Below are positions 46,726 to 59,900 of a stretch of 64,000 nucleotides of DNA, in pieces; the first letter of the stretch is position 1; the number at the start of each line of letters is the position of its first letter. The DNA is from Glandiceps talaboti (Eukaryota; Hemichordata; Enteropneusta; Spengelidae). The stretch lies in assembly GCF_964340395.1 (NCBI RefSeq), contig NC_135568.1, positions 10,190,276 to 10,254,275 of the forward strand, written 5' to 3'. The position numbers and the translations under genes are program-made. The notes beneath the pieces were generated by a model, which saw nothing but the letters and a program-made list of their open reading frames with translations, had not been told where the DNA came from and ran no database searches.

Positions 46726-46857
46726 GTGAGTTCAAGCTCAGACCACTATATAGGTTGAAATTAGTTTTAAAATGTCCCCCCCCCCTCTTATATTTTGTGC
46801 TTAAGCCATTTTCCAAAATATAAAAAGGAGAGCAATTTTGAAGAGGCAAAATGGAAC

Positions 46858-46889
<32 letters not shown>

Positions 46890-46952
46890 TGTATGTATGT
46901 ATGTATGCATGTATGCATGTATGCATGTATGTATGTATGTATGTATGTACGT
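46858..46952. repeat. GTAT microsatellite (unit A)
   Basis: Follows exon 2. At the same place unit B has (GTCT)n (56936-56985), so the repeat differs between units. Confidence 0.93.
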
Positions 46953-47339
46953 CTCTCAACAACGAAGGTGAAAAATAGTTCCAATGGTGTTTCTTATCAA
47001 TCGCTCGAAGTTTGTATGATGTTAAACCACGAAATGCCCTTATATCCAGCTAGGGGTGGTATTCCCAATTTAGAAGGACAGTAAAGCGCTATCTTTTCTG
47101 CTCAGTTAGAAGGTCAAACTTTAAAACAGAACGCTTGCGTGAATACAATGAGTAAATAGCCGTGATATTATTCGAGAATAATTAACACGTACCTCCACTG
47201 CAGGTGAATGAAATATTCCAGTGTCCAAGTACTTCCCTTACAGCACTTCTGCCCCATCGTATGTATGTATGTATTAAGTCTAAGTTTAACGTGCAATATC
47301 GTCATGTATTAAGCGTAATAAATGAATGAACGAATGGAA

Positions 47340-47432
47340 GAATGAACGAATAAATAAATAAATGAATAAATGAATAAATAAATAAATAAATAAATGAACA
47401 AATAAATAAATAAACAAATAAATAAATAAATC
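47340..47432. repeat. AATA/AATG microsatellite
   Basis: AATAAATAAATG-type repeat before exon 3. Shorter equivalent at 57553-57616 in unit B. Confidence 0.9.
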
Positions 47433-47497
47433 ACAACTTACATACTTCACTTTTCATGTATATGGCAATATATTAATTTGTTCACGATATCCAACAG

Positions 47498-47645
47498 CCC
47501 CATGATGAGATTACAGCAATGTGGGAAAAGTAGAGCTGCTGCGATGTTAGAAAACGCAAGTCAAGTGATTGTCGATGATATTGTACACTTGTTGTCAAAA
47601 CACAATATAGGATGTCTTTACATAGCCAAGCCAATGTATAAACAG
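47498..47645 (+). pseudogene. Copy A exon 3
   Basis: 148 bases, open. Reads MRLQQCGKSRAAAMLENASQ then VIVDDIVHLLSKHNIGCLYI. Border signals intact. Confidence 0.8.
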
Positions 47646-47684
47646 GTGAGAATTTGACTTGTGAGAAGTGATACATTAAACATG

Positions 47685-47815
47685 TACATACATACATACA
47701 TACATACATACATACATACATACATACATACATAGATGTACATCTAGTGTGTGTGTGTGTGTGTGTGTGCGTCTACACATGTGTGTGCATGCATGCATGC
47801 GTATGTGTGTGCGCG
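47685..47815. repeat. CATA and GT microsatellites after exon 3
   Basis: (CATA)n then (GT)n with ATGCATGC. The larger equivalent in unit B is at 57868-58195. Confidence 0.93.
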
Positions 47816-48011
47816 TGTTAATGTGGTGTAGTGGTTGTAATAATTAACAAATCACACCGTTTTTCAATTAAACGAAAACGTTTCAGTAAATTTAATTGTG
47901 ATGTTAATTACCACTACAATTTCAGAGGTGTTCCAAGAGGTCTACCACTCGTGAATTAAACTAATCACCATCTTTATTTATATACATAATATGTCTACTC
48001 TCTAACTGTAG

Positions 48012-48147
48012 GGTATCGAAAGCCTGTTCAAGCAAACAAGACTCAGAATTTATGGTATCTCTGATCTGTTGACAATCAATTCAACAGTGAGGAAATATAA
48101 AGACGACAACTATGTATTATCTCTGATAGAACAAGAAATTGCTGAAA
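48012..48147 (+). pseudogene. Copy A exon 4
   Basis: 136 bases, open. Reads GIESLFKQTRLRIYGISDLL then NYVLSLIEQEIAE. Followed by a large GA/CAGA microsatellite. Confidence 0.8.
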
Positions 48148-48209
48148 GTAAGTAGACAGTGAAAATTGTGAATTCAACCTTGACTGGAGTTCTAACTCAG
48201 ATCTCTTTG

Positions 48210-48210
<1 letters not shown>

Positions 48211-48284
<74 letters not shown>

Positions 48285-48467
48285 TAGCCTGATAGATAGA
48301 TAGACAGACATACAGACAGACAGACAAACAGCGGAGAGAGAGAGAGAGGAATAGCCTGATAGATAGATAGACAGACATACAGACAGACAGACAAACAGCG
48401 GAGAGAGAGAGAGAGGAATAGCCTGATAGATAGATAGACAGACATACAGACAGACAGACAAACAGCG

Positions 48468-48529
<62 letters not shown>

Positions 48530-48532
48530 AAG
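48211..48532. repeat. GA / CAGA array with a ~63-bp higher-order unit
   Basis: (GA)n of about 70 bases, then about three copies of a unit with GGAATAGCCTGATAGATAGA and CAGACAAACAGCGGA, then (CAGA)n. Absent from unit B. Confidence 0.92.
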
Positions 48533-49149
48533 TACAGACAAGTCAGAGTCAGAAAGATATCTAAAATTTATTGTTGGTCTAAACTAATTTTATCAATAAA
48601 TCGTCCCTTCCTCCACATTGCTCAAAATAATCAAGACAGCAGTAACCACTAAAGCTGCAACTATGAAGACAGCTAAAGTAGAAGTCATAATAGTACAAAT
48701 TACATTGTCCATCACAATATCCTTTCCCTGTTGCTTAGAATAATCCGTGAATGTTAAAATAAAATTGGCAAAATCAAAATATTCGCCCCCACCCACCCAG
48801 AGTAAGATATTGGAGACACAGAAGTGGAATGGGGTGCCAACCTTGTCCAGACATTAATGTCGTTTGTGTAGTGACCGGTGATTTACAATCTCTCCTGTAA
48901 TTACTAAAGGCTCACTAAAGATAGAAGAATAAACAAGATATCTTTACTTAGTCAATGAGAGTGGATAATTCAGCAAAAAGAGGAAACTAGTGGAAAGGGA
49001 GAAAACAACAGAAAAATTAGTTATATTTCATCATACCAAATTGAGAAAATAATTAACAAATTTTAAAATATCAATCGCATGCCAGATGCTCTCTGTGTTT
49101 TAGTAGGGCTTGTTTACGAAATTTCAAAGTTGTGTACCAACGAAGATAT

Positions 49150-49368
49150 TATTGAATTTGATAGCAGTAATTAATACAAGTGTACTAAAGTCAGGATTAA
49201 GTCTGCCTGCACTTTCCTGAAAGTTGATAGCAGTAATCAATAGCGTACAAGTGTACTAATGGCAGAAGTAAGTCTGGCTGGTCTTTCCCGTATAAGTTGA
49301 TTGCAATAATCAATTCTAGTGTACTAAAGGTATAAATAAGCCTGACTCGACTTTTCCTTTAATTCTAG
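49150..49368. repeat. ~66-bp tandem repeat touching the exon 5 acceptor (unit A)
   Basis: About three units of GATAGCAGTAATCAATA, AAGTGTACTAAAG, AGTCTGACTGGACTTTTCCT. The last unit's CTTTTCCTTTAATTCTAG is the splice acceptor of exon 5. Confidence 0.85.
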
Positions 49369-49505
49369 ACGCTGCTTTATTCATAAGTTCAAGGACATCT
49401 AATTGGTCATATTACGTGGAGTATACTCGAAGACTTCGTAAGATGAAAACTGTTGGACTCCAAGAGCTTCCAAATATTCCGAAAGATTTACACCATATCC
49501 TGTGA
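49369..49505 (+). pseudogene. Copy A exon 5 with stop
   Basis: Reads ALFISSRTSNWSYYVEYTRR then LRKMKTVGLQELPNIPKDL and HHIL, stop TGA at 49503-49505. Slightly shorter tail than B (PKDLHHIL instead of PKELVATRQQIL). Confidence 0.8.
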
Positions 49506-49989
49506 TACTACTACGATTACCATGGCAATGTCACCTGGCATGGAAGCTAGTCTATTAGATGTAGCTACTAGACACAGTGGTACTCGCGTATAGCAAGGGC
49601 ATGTACATCGTAATGTACCGAGGTTTCGGCCCTACCATTTCTTTCGACTTATCGTAGATTTTGGACTCTTGTTCCTTTATGTTATCATTATAGGTATTAT
49701 ATAGTTTATGAATGCGCATGCAACCTTTGAATCCATGTTTTGACAATGTAGTGTCCAAGTTGCCGATTTTAATTTGTTTCGAAACCTTTGACTTTTATTT
49801 CTTGGCTGATGAATGTAGATATACCCCTAGTGTCTGGTTGATAATGCAGACTTTTGACCGGGCCCTGGCTGCTTTTTGAATCTTTGTAGAGTTTGTGCTT
49901 CTTATTTGAACCCCCCCGGTACACCTGTACCCCTTAACCAGGCACTTATCCCCCGTTGCTAGACCCTCGAACTATGTTGCTCTAGATGT

Positions 49990-50078
49990 TACGGTCGAAA
50001 TGGTGGTGGTGGTGGTTGTGGTGGTCTAGGGGGGGGGGGGTAGATGGTGGTGGTGGTGGTGGTGGGGGTGGGGTGGTT
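49990..50078. repeat. GGT repeat and G runs
   Basis: (GGT)n, GTCTA and an 11-base G run, then more (GGT)n. Candidate G-quadruplex on the plus strand. Confidence 0.85.
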
Positions 50079-50139
50079 AGATGTTATCGACAATCATATT
50101 TTGTTTTACACACCTGTTACTACACTGAATTGTGTCTGT

Positions 50140-52020
50140 AACATTTATTCATGACAGGCAAGTTGCACACTAGTTTATGTATTATGCCACATCGAGTAAA
50201 TCGAGTTCATTTGCAGCAGCAGTACTGGTACCAATATTTAAAAAGGATGATACCAAAGATCCCAGCAACTATTGTGATATTAATTTAGTAAGTCATTTAG
50301 GTAAACTCTTCTCAGCTGTAATTAATCAACGTCTGCTTACATTGTCTTTGACCCAAGATGTTATCACCGATGCTTAATTTAGTTTTATGCCTGGCTTGAG
50401 TGCTGTGGATGCAATATAATATATTTGCTTTGAACAATTTTATTGCAAATTTTTTGTCAAATAGAAAACGTTTATATTGTACATTTATAGACTTCAAGAA
50501 GGCTTTTGATTCTGTAAATCGATACAAATGTTTGTATAAACTATCGAAAATAGGTACAAGGGGGAAAATCTTTTATATTTTAAATAGTTAAATAATTCGG
50601 ACTGTGTACTTAATGTCAGGTCTTGTGTCACAGTAACTAGCTTCCAGGCAAGTATTTCACTCGTACTTTATTTTTATTGTATATTGATGACTTGGAAATG
50701 AGATTTTTGACTAACGATTGTATTCCCTTTGACTGTAAATCCCTGGGTCTTTTTCTTTCAATGTATGTTGACGATTTTTACTGTTTTCTGAATATGTTGA
50801 AGGGCTACAAAGCCAGTTGGACTATCTTTGTTTTACTGCCGTGAATGGAACCTATTTAAAAAACAAACAAACAAAGCTCATGGTTTTCATGAAGAGTGGT
50901 AAGGTGAGAAATTTTGAGTGATGGGTCTACAATGGTCAAATTCTTGAAATACTTAGTAATTGATATATTAACATATCTTTGCCTTCTTCTATATTATAAT
51001 AACAGATTTTTGCATGGCTGTAAAACAAATAGCTGATCAAGGTAGAAAGGCTTTGTTTGCTATGTATCGCAATAAACCTTTGAACCACAAGACATTGTTG
51101 TCATTATTTGACTGTTATGTCGAAAGCACGCGGAAAGGACATATTATTGAACGGGTTTATTTAGATTTTTTGTAAACGAATACTAGGTGTGAAGAAGGCT
51201 ACATGTAATGCTATGGTGTACCAGGAGCTTGGTCGGTATCCAATGAAACATACTGGAATTTACCATATGATAAGCTAAGCTACTGGTGTAAATTATTAGA
51301 CACAGATATCTGTATTTGAAAGGTTGTTATGAATATATGTATGATAGAGTAGAAAATGGTAACGAGGTGAATTGGTTATTTCATATTAAGCAGGTGTTAC
51401 TGTCTTTAGGTTTCAGCGGTATTTGGCCATGTCTAATCAGTGTCTGGATAAAAAGTATCTTGTGGTTATTATTAGGCAAATGATTTTTGATGAAGCGCAA
51501 CAGAGCCTCGCGGCACAAATTGATGCATCGCCAAAATGTGTATTTTATAAATTCTTGAATGATGCATTCCGCTTGCAGTATGATTTGGGTAAGCCGATAC
51601 CAAGTTGTATAAGAAATTGATTTCCAAATATCGTCTCTCGTCCCACAATTTAACCATATTGACTGGGCGTTATCATAGTGCATTAAGGCATATGAGAAAT
51701 TGTCCACACTGTAATAATGATGTCGAGGACGAATTTCATTTCATACTCAAATGTCCATTATATAGAGAATTACGAGCGAGCTCGTTTTATTAAGCCATAT
51801 TATTGGGAAAAAACACCCGCCTTCAAACTTCTATGGAAAATGCAACGCAGTTTTGCAATTTAGGTAGATATTTAAGACTGGCAGGGATCCTGCGTTCTGT
51901 TCTTATATCAATATAATTTCTATCGGTACATTTTCAACCATGTTTCCTTTGTGACGTTTTTGGTTTTTCTACTTCTGTAACTGATGAGCAGAAATTGCTC
52001 AAAAGTAAATAAAAAAATGA
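50140..52020 (+). mobile_element. Non-LTR retrotransposon (LINE) relic, unit A
   Basis: Pieces of one reverse transcriptase in order but in shifting frames: VPIFKKDDTKDPSNY and SHLGKLFSAVINQRLL (start of RT), FIDFKKAFDSVN (motif A), LYIDDLEM and MYVDDFY (motif C, YVDD), RKALFAMYRNKPLNHKTLLS (thumb), and the C-terminal CPHCNNDVEDEFHFILKCPL with the usual C-C-H-C. Ends with an A-rich tail near 52015. No intact ORF. Confidence 0.85.
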
Positions 52021-52549
52021 TGACGCCATACGATCAGAAATTGCACTTTGACCACTATATTACTTGCAATATTAAGAATTCTACGCAATGTAAGCTACTA
52101 ATAGTAATACTCTGGAGAAACAGGTGGCAAGTAAACACAAAGTCTTAGGCATGCATGGCAGCACATGTGTTTTATGAGTTGACTGACAGTGTCATTTGTG
52201 TAACAGTTAAAAGATGAATATTGCAGACAGAGTCATTGAAGTAGTGAACAAACTTGCGGACAGTTTTATTGAAAGTTATCGAGTTTGCAGACAGTTTCAT
52301 TGTGTAAAAACTGAGCAGTCAAATGGAATTGAGCATGGCTGAAACAATGGGGATGATGAAAAATCCTCCAGGGCCCTCCTGGAAGTTAAAAATGTACACT
52401 TCCTTATCAAATATACTTTGAAAGTTTATACCAAAGTGTATTCAGAATGTGTTAGAATTGAAATGGAAGTTAGGGCCTACAGTGTACATCCATGCATGAA
52501 TCTACAAGACTGTGTTTCCTAGAAATGTTAACTTTTTTGTCGCATGTGT

Positions 52550-52830
52550 TGTTACTTGTCGTCTTCCACGTGTTCCAAGAGTATCAACAAAAACACTTTG
52601 GTTAGAAATCATTGTCACATATTTGTCCTATATCTTGGACCAGTCTACCTTTCAATACCATTCCAAGTCTCTACCTTCCGTCCCTATCCCAAGACCTATT
52701 TAATACACCTGTTTCATACTGCTAGTTCTATGAGGGACACTGATTTTAATTTTCCATCGTCACTGTACAGCGGCCTCTTGTGATACATCTTTTGAAAAAT
52801 ATTTGTATGATAATGAGCTTACGCAGATGT
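52550..52830 (+). mobile_element. Second copy of the 39.3-kb LINE 3' relic
   Basis: Shares long words such as CAAGTCTCTACCTTCCGTCC with 39498-39520 and ends at the same CACAACTGG. Confidence 0.5.
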
Positions 52831-52988
52831 CACAACTGGCTCATCCGGCTGAATGACAACTTAATTATGTAGGTGGGTGATATAAATCCCACAATAATCA
52901 CAGTTTAAGTGTTGAAATTGTACTTATTTTATAAAGTATTGAAAAAGAAAAGCTTTCTTTATTGATGATATCGTTTTTAACGTTTTAA

Positions 52989-53322
52989 AGTGGCCAGCCA
53001 TATAGATGAGGATTGGGTATTTATTTTAGATTTTTAATTTATGAAACAATTTCATCATGGCGTCCTACGTGAAAAACAACATAGGCGAGGTCTGTCTTTG
53101 TAACTATCTATACAGCACAAAAAAGGCTGAACAAAATGTGTAATAAGGTTTGTTATTGTAACAACCATTTTTATATTTATCACTCTTTTTATCAGTCTTT
53201 TGCAATTTATTTAGTACAAACAAGGATTTGGCATATCATATGTTGTTTTACATTGATTTATGACATTGACTTATAAATTAAGATTCAACAATAAATACCC
53301 AATCCTCATCCATATTGCCACT
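52989..53322. mobile_element. Foldback MITE, copy 3 (unit B)
   Basis: Same insertion site as copy 2 relative to the gene, so it was carried along in the duplication rather than inserted twice. Confidence 0.8.
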
Positions 53323-53861
53323 TCCATAGAAATACGGTTTTAAACTTGAACTACAGTAAAATCAAAGTTTATAATCATATCCCCCTTTGTTATCATACGA
53401 CTTGTGCCACAATGCGGAAATGGCACCCATTCATATTAGGTATCGGATATTAACCACATAATGGCAACATAATGACGATATGATATACCTGTAATCATAC
53501 TCCAATACGGATTATGACATAATTATTATTATTAAAATAACAATTTAATAAGTTTGCCATATTTATTACTTTTCTATTCTGTGCTCAAAACTATTTACAA
53601 CTATTAAACACCCGTTATGGACCTGTAACAACACAACAACCGCTATATTTCATCCTTTCTGCGGGGAGCATCTATTAAAGTTCTCTCTTTTTTTTGAATT
53701 GTTTATATTGAGAACAAGTTTCTTTTACATTTATATTTAGGTTGTGTTGAGTCAACATATCCTTCTATAAGCTTATATACGTAGCAGCTGTTTGTCACAG
53801 GCTGAGCTATGACCCCTCAATTATGTTAATTTTGCTACATTGAGTAATTCATAAAGCAGCA

Positions 53862-53993
53862 ATGGAGGTGACTGTATTACAGAAAGCTGTTTTTGTTTTA
53901 ATGATAAGTTCGATAACAATAACTCTGTTTATCATGAAGAACAGGTTTGATAACACTCATACACAAATGAGCCAGCAATTGTCATCCAATAGG
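53862..53993 (+). CDS. Copy B exon 1
   Basis: 44 codons with the signal anchor, ending SSNR. Donor AGG|GTGAGT is canonical, unlike A and C. Phase 0. Confidence 0.82.
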
Positions 53994-55642
53994 GTGAGTA
54001 TAACTTCCTTTTTAATATCTGTTTTGCCTGCATGTACGAGTTACGTTTACATATTACGTCTACAACCACGATCTGGGATGTGTGAAAAGTGTGAACCAAT
54101 TGTCATTTTTTGCCTTTGGGTAAACTGCTTTGTGGAAGGTGCATGACTAACGATGTCTAAGTGAAATTCTATTGTATCCAGAGATGATATGGCGTCGTTA
54201 TTCACGCATCCGATTACCAGTCGTCTTCTGCACCCCTTCTTTTACCTTCATGAAAGAAATGTATTGTCGCACCATTTTGGGTAGACTGATATATATGATA
54301 TCGATATATTCAAAGAACAATACTACACTTCTTTCCGTCAATTGTTCTTGTGGTATTTTGATGACTTTGTTGTACATGCGGCGAAACATTAGACCCTACG
54401 TGTGGAAGGTATTAAATGAGTTAACATCGCAATTGCAAACTCCTTCTCGAAGCAGTGCTGACCTTACCTCTGCAACAGTCATATTTTGGTTTCCCAGTCT
54501 TCAGAAATTCGACATACTCGGCCACTGTAGGAGTTGTCACTAAGCGTCTCCTTCCAGGCTTTTTGGCAAGATGTACAGTCGATGGAACTAGTACTTCTAG
54601 ATCTCTGTCTGCCTATACAGTGAACGGTGGCCTTTGGCGTGTTCGTGGAGGTTGAAATTTGAGATATACTAAAAAACTATCAAGCCAAAGTCAGATTATA
54701 ACGTCTCTCATCCCTTTAGCGGTAGACATCTTTAAATTTCGTTTTCCAAGCAGTATTCTGATTGACAAATTTCACACGCTAGCATCTTTCTCACATGCAT
54801 GAGACATGTGGGATGACCGCTGTCGATACTGGTGGCTGTATTTTCCGTGGGGGTAAAGTGCGGGAGAGGCTAGATTAATACATTGGTATCTCTGTGCGAA
54901 GACGTGAAAAAAAATGAAATATTGTCCTGAGAATAGTGAGGAATAATACGGGTAACTTTAATATAAACAACAATATATATATACGACATATTTCTAAAAA
55001 TTTGCTTTATTTGTGTAATATTTTAATACTGGCTCGGTGTCTCACTTATTATGGCGACAGCTGTAAGAGAAAAACTAACTGTTATTTCAATATAGCCATC
55101 GGTGTTGCTAATACTACACATTCTATACAACTGCGGTCATGGTTGTATCACTGGGCTTTGAAAATCCTGGTGGTCTGAAATAGTGATTGGATGCGGATGG
55201 GTGGTCTTGAAATAGTTTGCTCTTGATTTGTATGGCTTCGAACCACATTAAAACCTGGGAGCAGTCATTTACCTTGTCAAAATAGAAAAATGTGGAATTG
55301 AATTTTTTTTATTTCAAATAGGGTCATAGTAGAATAAGTTTGATCATAACGCCTACATGACAGTATATGGTTTGAAAATAGACAAGCTAAGGAGATGTTG
55401 CTGTACATGGAAAATTATGTGAAGAATAAATACAAGTGATCTCAAACTTTTAGTAGCTCATAAATAAACGGTCACATATGATGACGATGATCTACTACAT
55501 GTACCCTATTCACACTTTTTATACGTTTTCATATTTTGCAACCATAAGTATCATGTTTTCCGCCCTTTTCGCCGTTTTTTATTCAGAACTCTCTTTCACG
55601 AAAGTAATAAAATACAATTATGGTGATGCCCAAGCCGGAATC

Positions 55643-55716
<74 letters not shown>

Positions 55717-56935
55717 CATAACCTCCCTTACGGAAGGTAAAAATGTTAAACGTATAACTTACCAGGCTTTAAGAAATAATCTCAAAATTGCAAAATGACA
55801 GCATTGATGTACACTATCTTGTATGAAATGTAAGGATTACAAATTTTCCTGTATTCTTATTTTTTAGAATTTGAATAAAGCAGTTCAACCACATACTACG
55901 GCTACAACTAGTCCTTCTGGAATTATACCAATGTCCATGGGAACGCAGCATAGAGAACATTTACCCAAAGGAAAGAACAGAGTGACGGGAAATGACAATG
56001 TTACAAACCAAGTCCATGTACATCATTTACAGTCTAAATATGAACATAAAGGACTAACTAGCAAGTTTCAAAAATATCCGTCAAAACGTTCTGAAAGAAT
56101 GGTTGTTTTCACGGCATATGGCGACCGGTCAGGGCCGTCAACGTTCTACAACAAGTTCCGGTGGACACTGGCTTTTACGCTTTATTATAATTGTACTATT
56201 GTTGTTCTTCCATTTCCTATACACAAAACTCAAGTTTGGGTCAATGGGCCAGGACCAAAATTAAGAACTTTTAACGAAACCTTTGACATAGACAGACTCT
56301 CTAGATTTATCAATATAGTATCATTGGAAACTTACGAGAAGATGTGTGGCTCCGAAATAAAAGGTGGCGAAATGGTTTCAAGTTATTCAGCAATGTCAGA
56401 TGAAAATAGAGATTTGTGTGCGATATACAATCTTCGTACTTGTACAATAATGAGAAAGAATGGAAGTATTAGTAATTGGTTTTGGTCCAAGACACCTAGT
56501 ATCGGTGGTATTGAATTACCAGAAAGTGTTGTATCCATGGAAACATATGAAAGACGTTTGATGACGTTCGACACACATAAAACCACCCCGATCTGCGTTG
56601 GTATTGTTCCTTCTGAACCTTCTCCAGAACTTCCTTTCAAAGAGAATCTGGATGAAGTTCTAGCCAAGTCCCTTATAAGAGCCCCGTATATACGGCAGAT
56701 GACGGACGAAGTTACAAAGAGAATTTGTGACGGTAAATTGGAATTCGCTGTTCTGCACTGGCGGAACAAAACTGGAGAATGGTGAGTTCAAGCTCAGACC
56801 ACTAAGCTTATAGAGGTTGAAATTAATTTTAAAATGTCCCCCTCCCCACCTCATCGTATTTTCGTACTTAATCCATTATACAAAATTTAAAATGGAGAAC
56901 AATTTTAAAGAGAGAGAAAACTATTGAACTTAAAC

Positions 56936-56986
<51 letters not shown>

Positions 56987-59900
56987 GTGCGATTGGCGAG
57001 AAATATTAACTTTTGTCAACGTCATTGTTCTAGCAGTGTCCCGTGTTGCATCATGGGAGTCGGCAGACACGCATATATTAGATGAACAACAAATATTTAT
57101 GAAAATTAATAAACAATTAGGAGTGACGAACATTCACTTTTGACCTAATACATATGCATGCCTGGTGACTCCCATAATGCAACAACGAAGGTGAAAAACA
57201 CTTTCAATGGTGTTTCTTATCAATCGCTCGATGTTTGTATGATGTTAAACCACGAAATGCCCTGATATCCAGCTAGGGGTGGTATTCCCAATTAAGAAGG
57301 ACAGTAAAGTGCTATCTTTTCTGCTCAGTTATAAGGTCAAACTTTAAAACAGAACGCCTGCGTGAATACAATTAGTAAATAGCCGTGATATTATTCGAGA
57401 ATAATTAACACGTACCTCCACTGCAGGTGAATGGAATATTCCAGTGTCCAAACGCTTCCTTTGACTTTCAAGTTCCCTTACAGCACTTCTGCCCCATCCT
57501 GTGTATGTATTAAGTCCAAGTTTAATGTGCAATATCATCATGTGTTAAGCGTAATAAATGAATGAATAAATGGAAGAATGAACGAATGAATAAATAAATA
57601 AATAAATGAATAAATCGCGACTTACATGCTGCACTTTTCATGTATCAAGCATTGTATTATTTGTTTCATGATATCCCACAGCTCCGTAAGAGGATTACAG
57701 AAATGTGGGAAAAATAGAGCTGCTGCGATGTTAGAAAACGCAAGTCAAGTGATTGTCGATGATATTGTACACTTGTTGTCAAAACACAATATAGGATGTC
57801 TTTACATAGCCAAGCCAATGTATAAACAGGTGAGAATTTTGACTTTTGAGAAGTGATACATTATACATGTACATACATACATACATACATACATACATAC
57901 ATACATACATACATACATACATACATACATACTTACATACATACATACTTACATACATACATACGCACGCACGCACGCACACACTCATATGTACGCACGT
58001 ACATACATACATACGCACGCACGCACGCACACACTCATATGTACGCACGTACATACATACATACATACATCTATGATCTAGTATGTGTATGTATGTATGT
58101 ATGTATGTATGTATGTATGTATGTATGTGTGTGTGTGTGTGTGTGCGTGTGCGTCTACGTATATGTGCATGCATACGTGTGTATGTGTGCCTGCGCGTGT
58201 TTATGTGCGGTAGTGGTTGTAATAATTAACAAATCACACCTTTTTTTTCAATTAAACAATACATTTTCCGCAAATCTAAATGTGATGTCAATTACCACTA
58301 CAATTTCAGAGGTGCTCCGAGAGGTCTACCATTCGTGAATTAAACTAATCAGCAACTTTATTTATATACATAATATGTCTACTCTCTAACTGTAGAATAT
58401 AGAAAGCCTGTTCAAGCAAACAAGACTCAGAATTTATGGTATCTCCGATCTGTTGGCAATCAATTCAGCAGTGTGGAAATATAGAGACGACAACTATGTA
58501 TTATCTCTGATAGAACAAGAAATTGCTGAAAGTAAGTAGACAGTGAAAACTGTGAATTCAACCTTGACTGGAGTTCTGACTCAGATCTCTTTGAACGAGT
58601 TTGACAGACAGAAAAACAGTCAACTTTGGCCAGCAATATAATCTCCTTTATTTTTGCAATGGAGTGAATTGTACGAGGCCTATGGTGGCGTTTTCAAAGG
58701 CACACTCCACAGTGACATTAAGCATACCCCCCCCCTCCCCACCTAGAACTTCAGCGGGTAGACCCCGGCCCATATGAGAGGTTGGCATATCGCAGTGTTA
58801 AGCTCTTCCCCTAACTTCTTTCTGACAAGATGATAAACATTAAAAAAAAATATTTCAACCCTATGTAGTCGTTGGTACTGTCTTGTAAAGCTTGGAAATT
58901 ATTGCATCAAAAGATATATGAATAGACTTAAAATTGACTTTAAGAGTAATGTAACCTCCAGAGCTTCTAAGGGGAGACCCTATCATTTAGAACCCCAACC
59001 CCATGAGAGATTGACATATTCAAATTCTTCCACTAACTTTTAGTGTGAAGACGCTATTAAACACTTTAAAAAAATATTGCAAACTTGCTAATTACATGTT
59101 GGAAATTATTGCCCCAAAAGGGTCTGAATAGAGTAAACAAAAATCCATACCACACCTAGAGGAGACACCTATAGGACCCCATATGAGATGTGTACATATT
59201 CCCATCTCAAGCTTTAATACATCTTTTACTGCTGTTGAAACTTTTTTTTGAATATTTTAACCCTGTGTAGTCGCTAATTACATGATGGTACTGTCTTATA
59301 AAGCAGTCCACTGTGAGTCATGATATTGAGGGGTCGGGGGGGGGGGGGGGTTCGGGGTGTCATTATGTTTTAGAAATTATTAAGGGGGTTCAGCCTGCTT
59401 TCAGTTTTACAGGGTGGTCAGTGACATTTTGTCGGCCCTATGGAAATATCCAACGATGACCCCCCCCTCCCCCGCGAGTTGTAAGGTATAATTTTTGGTA
59501 GTGTAGTGTCCGGTGGTTTCCAACCCCCCCCCCTTGTAATTACTAAAGGCTCACTAAAGATAGAAGAATAAACAAGATATCTTTATTTTGTCAATAAGAG
59601 TGGATATTCAGCGTAAAGAGAAAACTAGTCATGGAAAGGGAGAAAACAACAGAAAAATTAGTTATATTTCCTCAAACCAAAAAATAATTCACAAAGTAAA
59701 CAAATATCGAAATCATACTAGATGCTCCCGGTGGTTTAGTTGGGCTTTTTTTTACGAAATTTCAAAATTATGAAAGTTACCAACGAAGATGTTATTGAAT
59801 TTGATAGCATTAATCAACACAAGTGTACTAAAGACAGAGATGAGTCTGACTGGGGACTTTTCCTTTAAGTTAATAGCAGTAATATATACAAGTGTACTAA

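Larger units (their letters stand above)
43427..49505 (+). pseudogene. O-fucosyltransferase-like gene, copy A (frameshifted)
   Basis: Same five exons as copy B: 43427-43567, 45873-46725, 47498-47645, 48012-48147, 49369-49505. Exon 2 has lost a net 58 bases after ERRLMKFD (about 46577), shifting the frame so that it stops at TAG about 30 bases on. The sequence beyond, including RAPYIRQMTDEVTKRI and HWRNKTGE, is intact in the other frame. The removed part corresponds to THKTTPICVGIV ... SPELP of copy B. Exon 1 donor is GC rather than GT. The remaining exons are open and well preserved, so inactivation is recent, or a truncated protein is made. The second exon alone still encodes over 200 residues. 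Confidence 0.8.

Noticed and set aside
45553-48541. Open frames reading [16 protein letters not shown] or SLSLSLSL
   Set aside because: Translations of CAGA and GA microsatellites, also seen at 15765-16033 and 19531-19905.
50312-51707. Minus-strand ORFs overlapping the reverse-transcriptase relic
   Set aside because: They are antisense shadows of the LINE coding strand.
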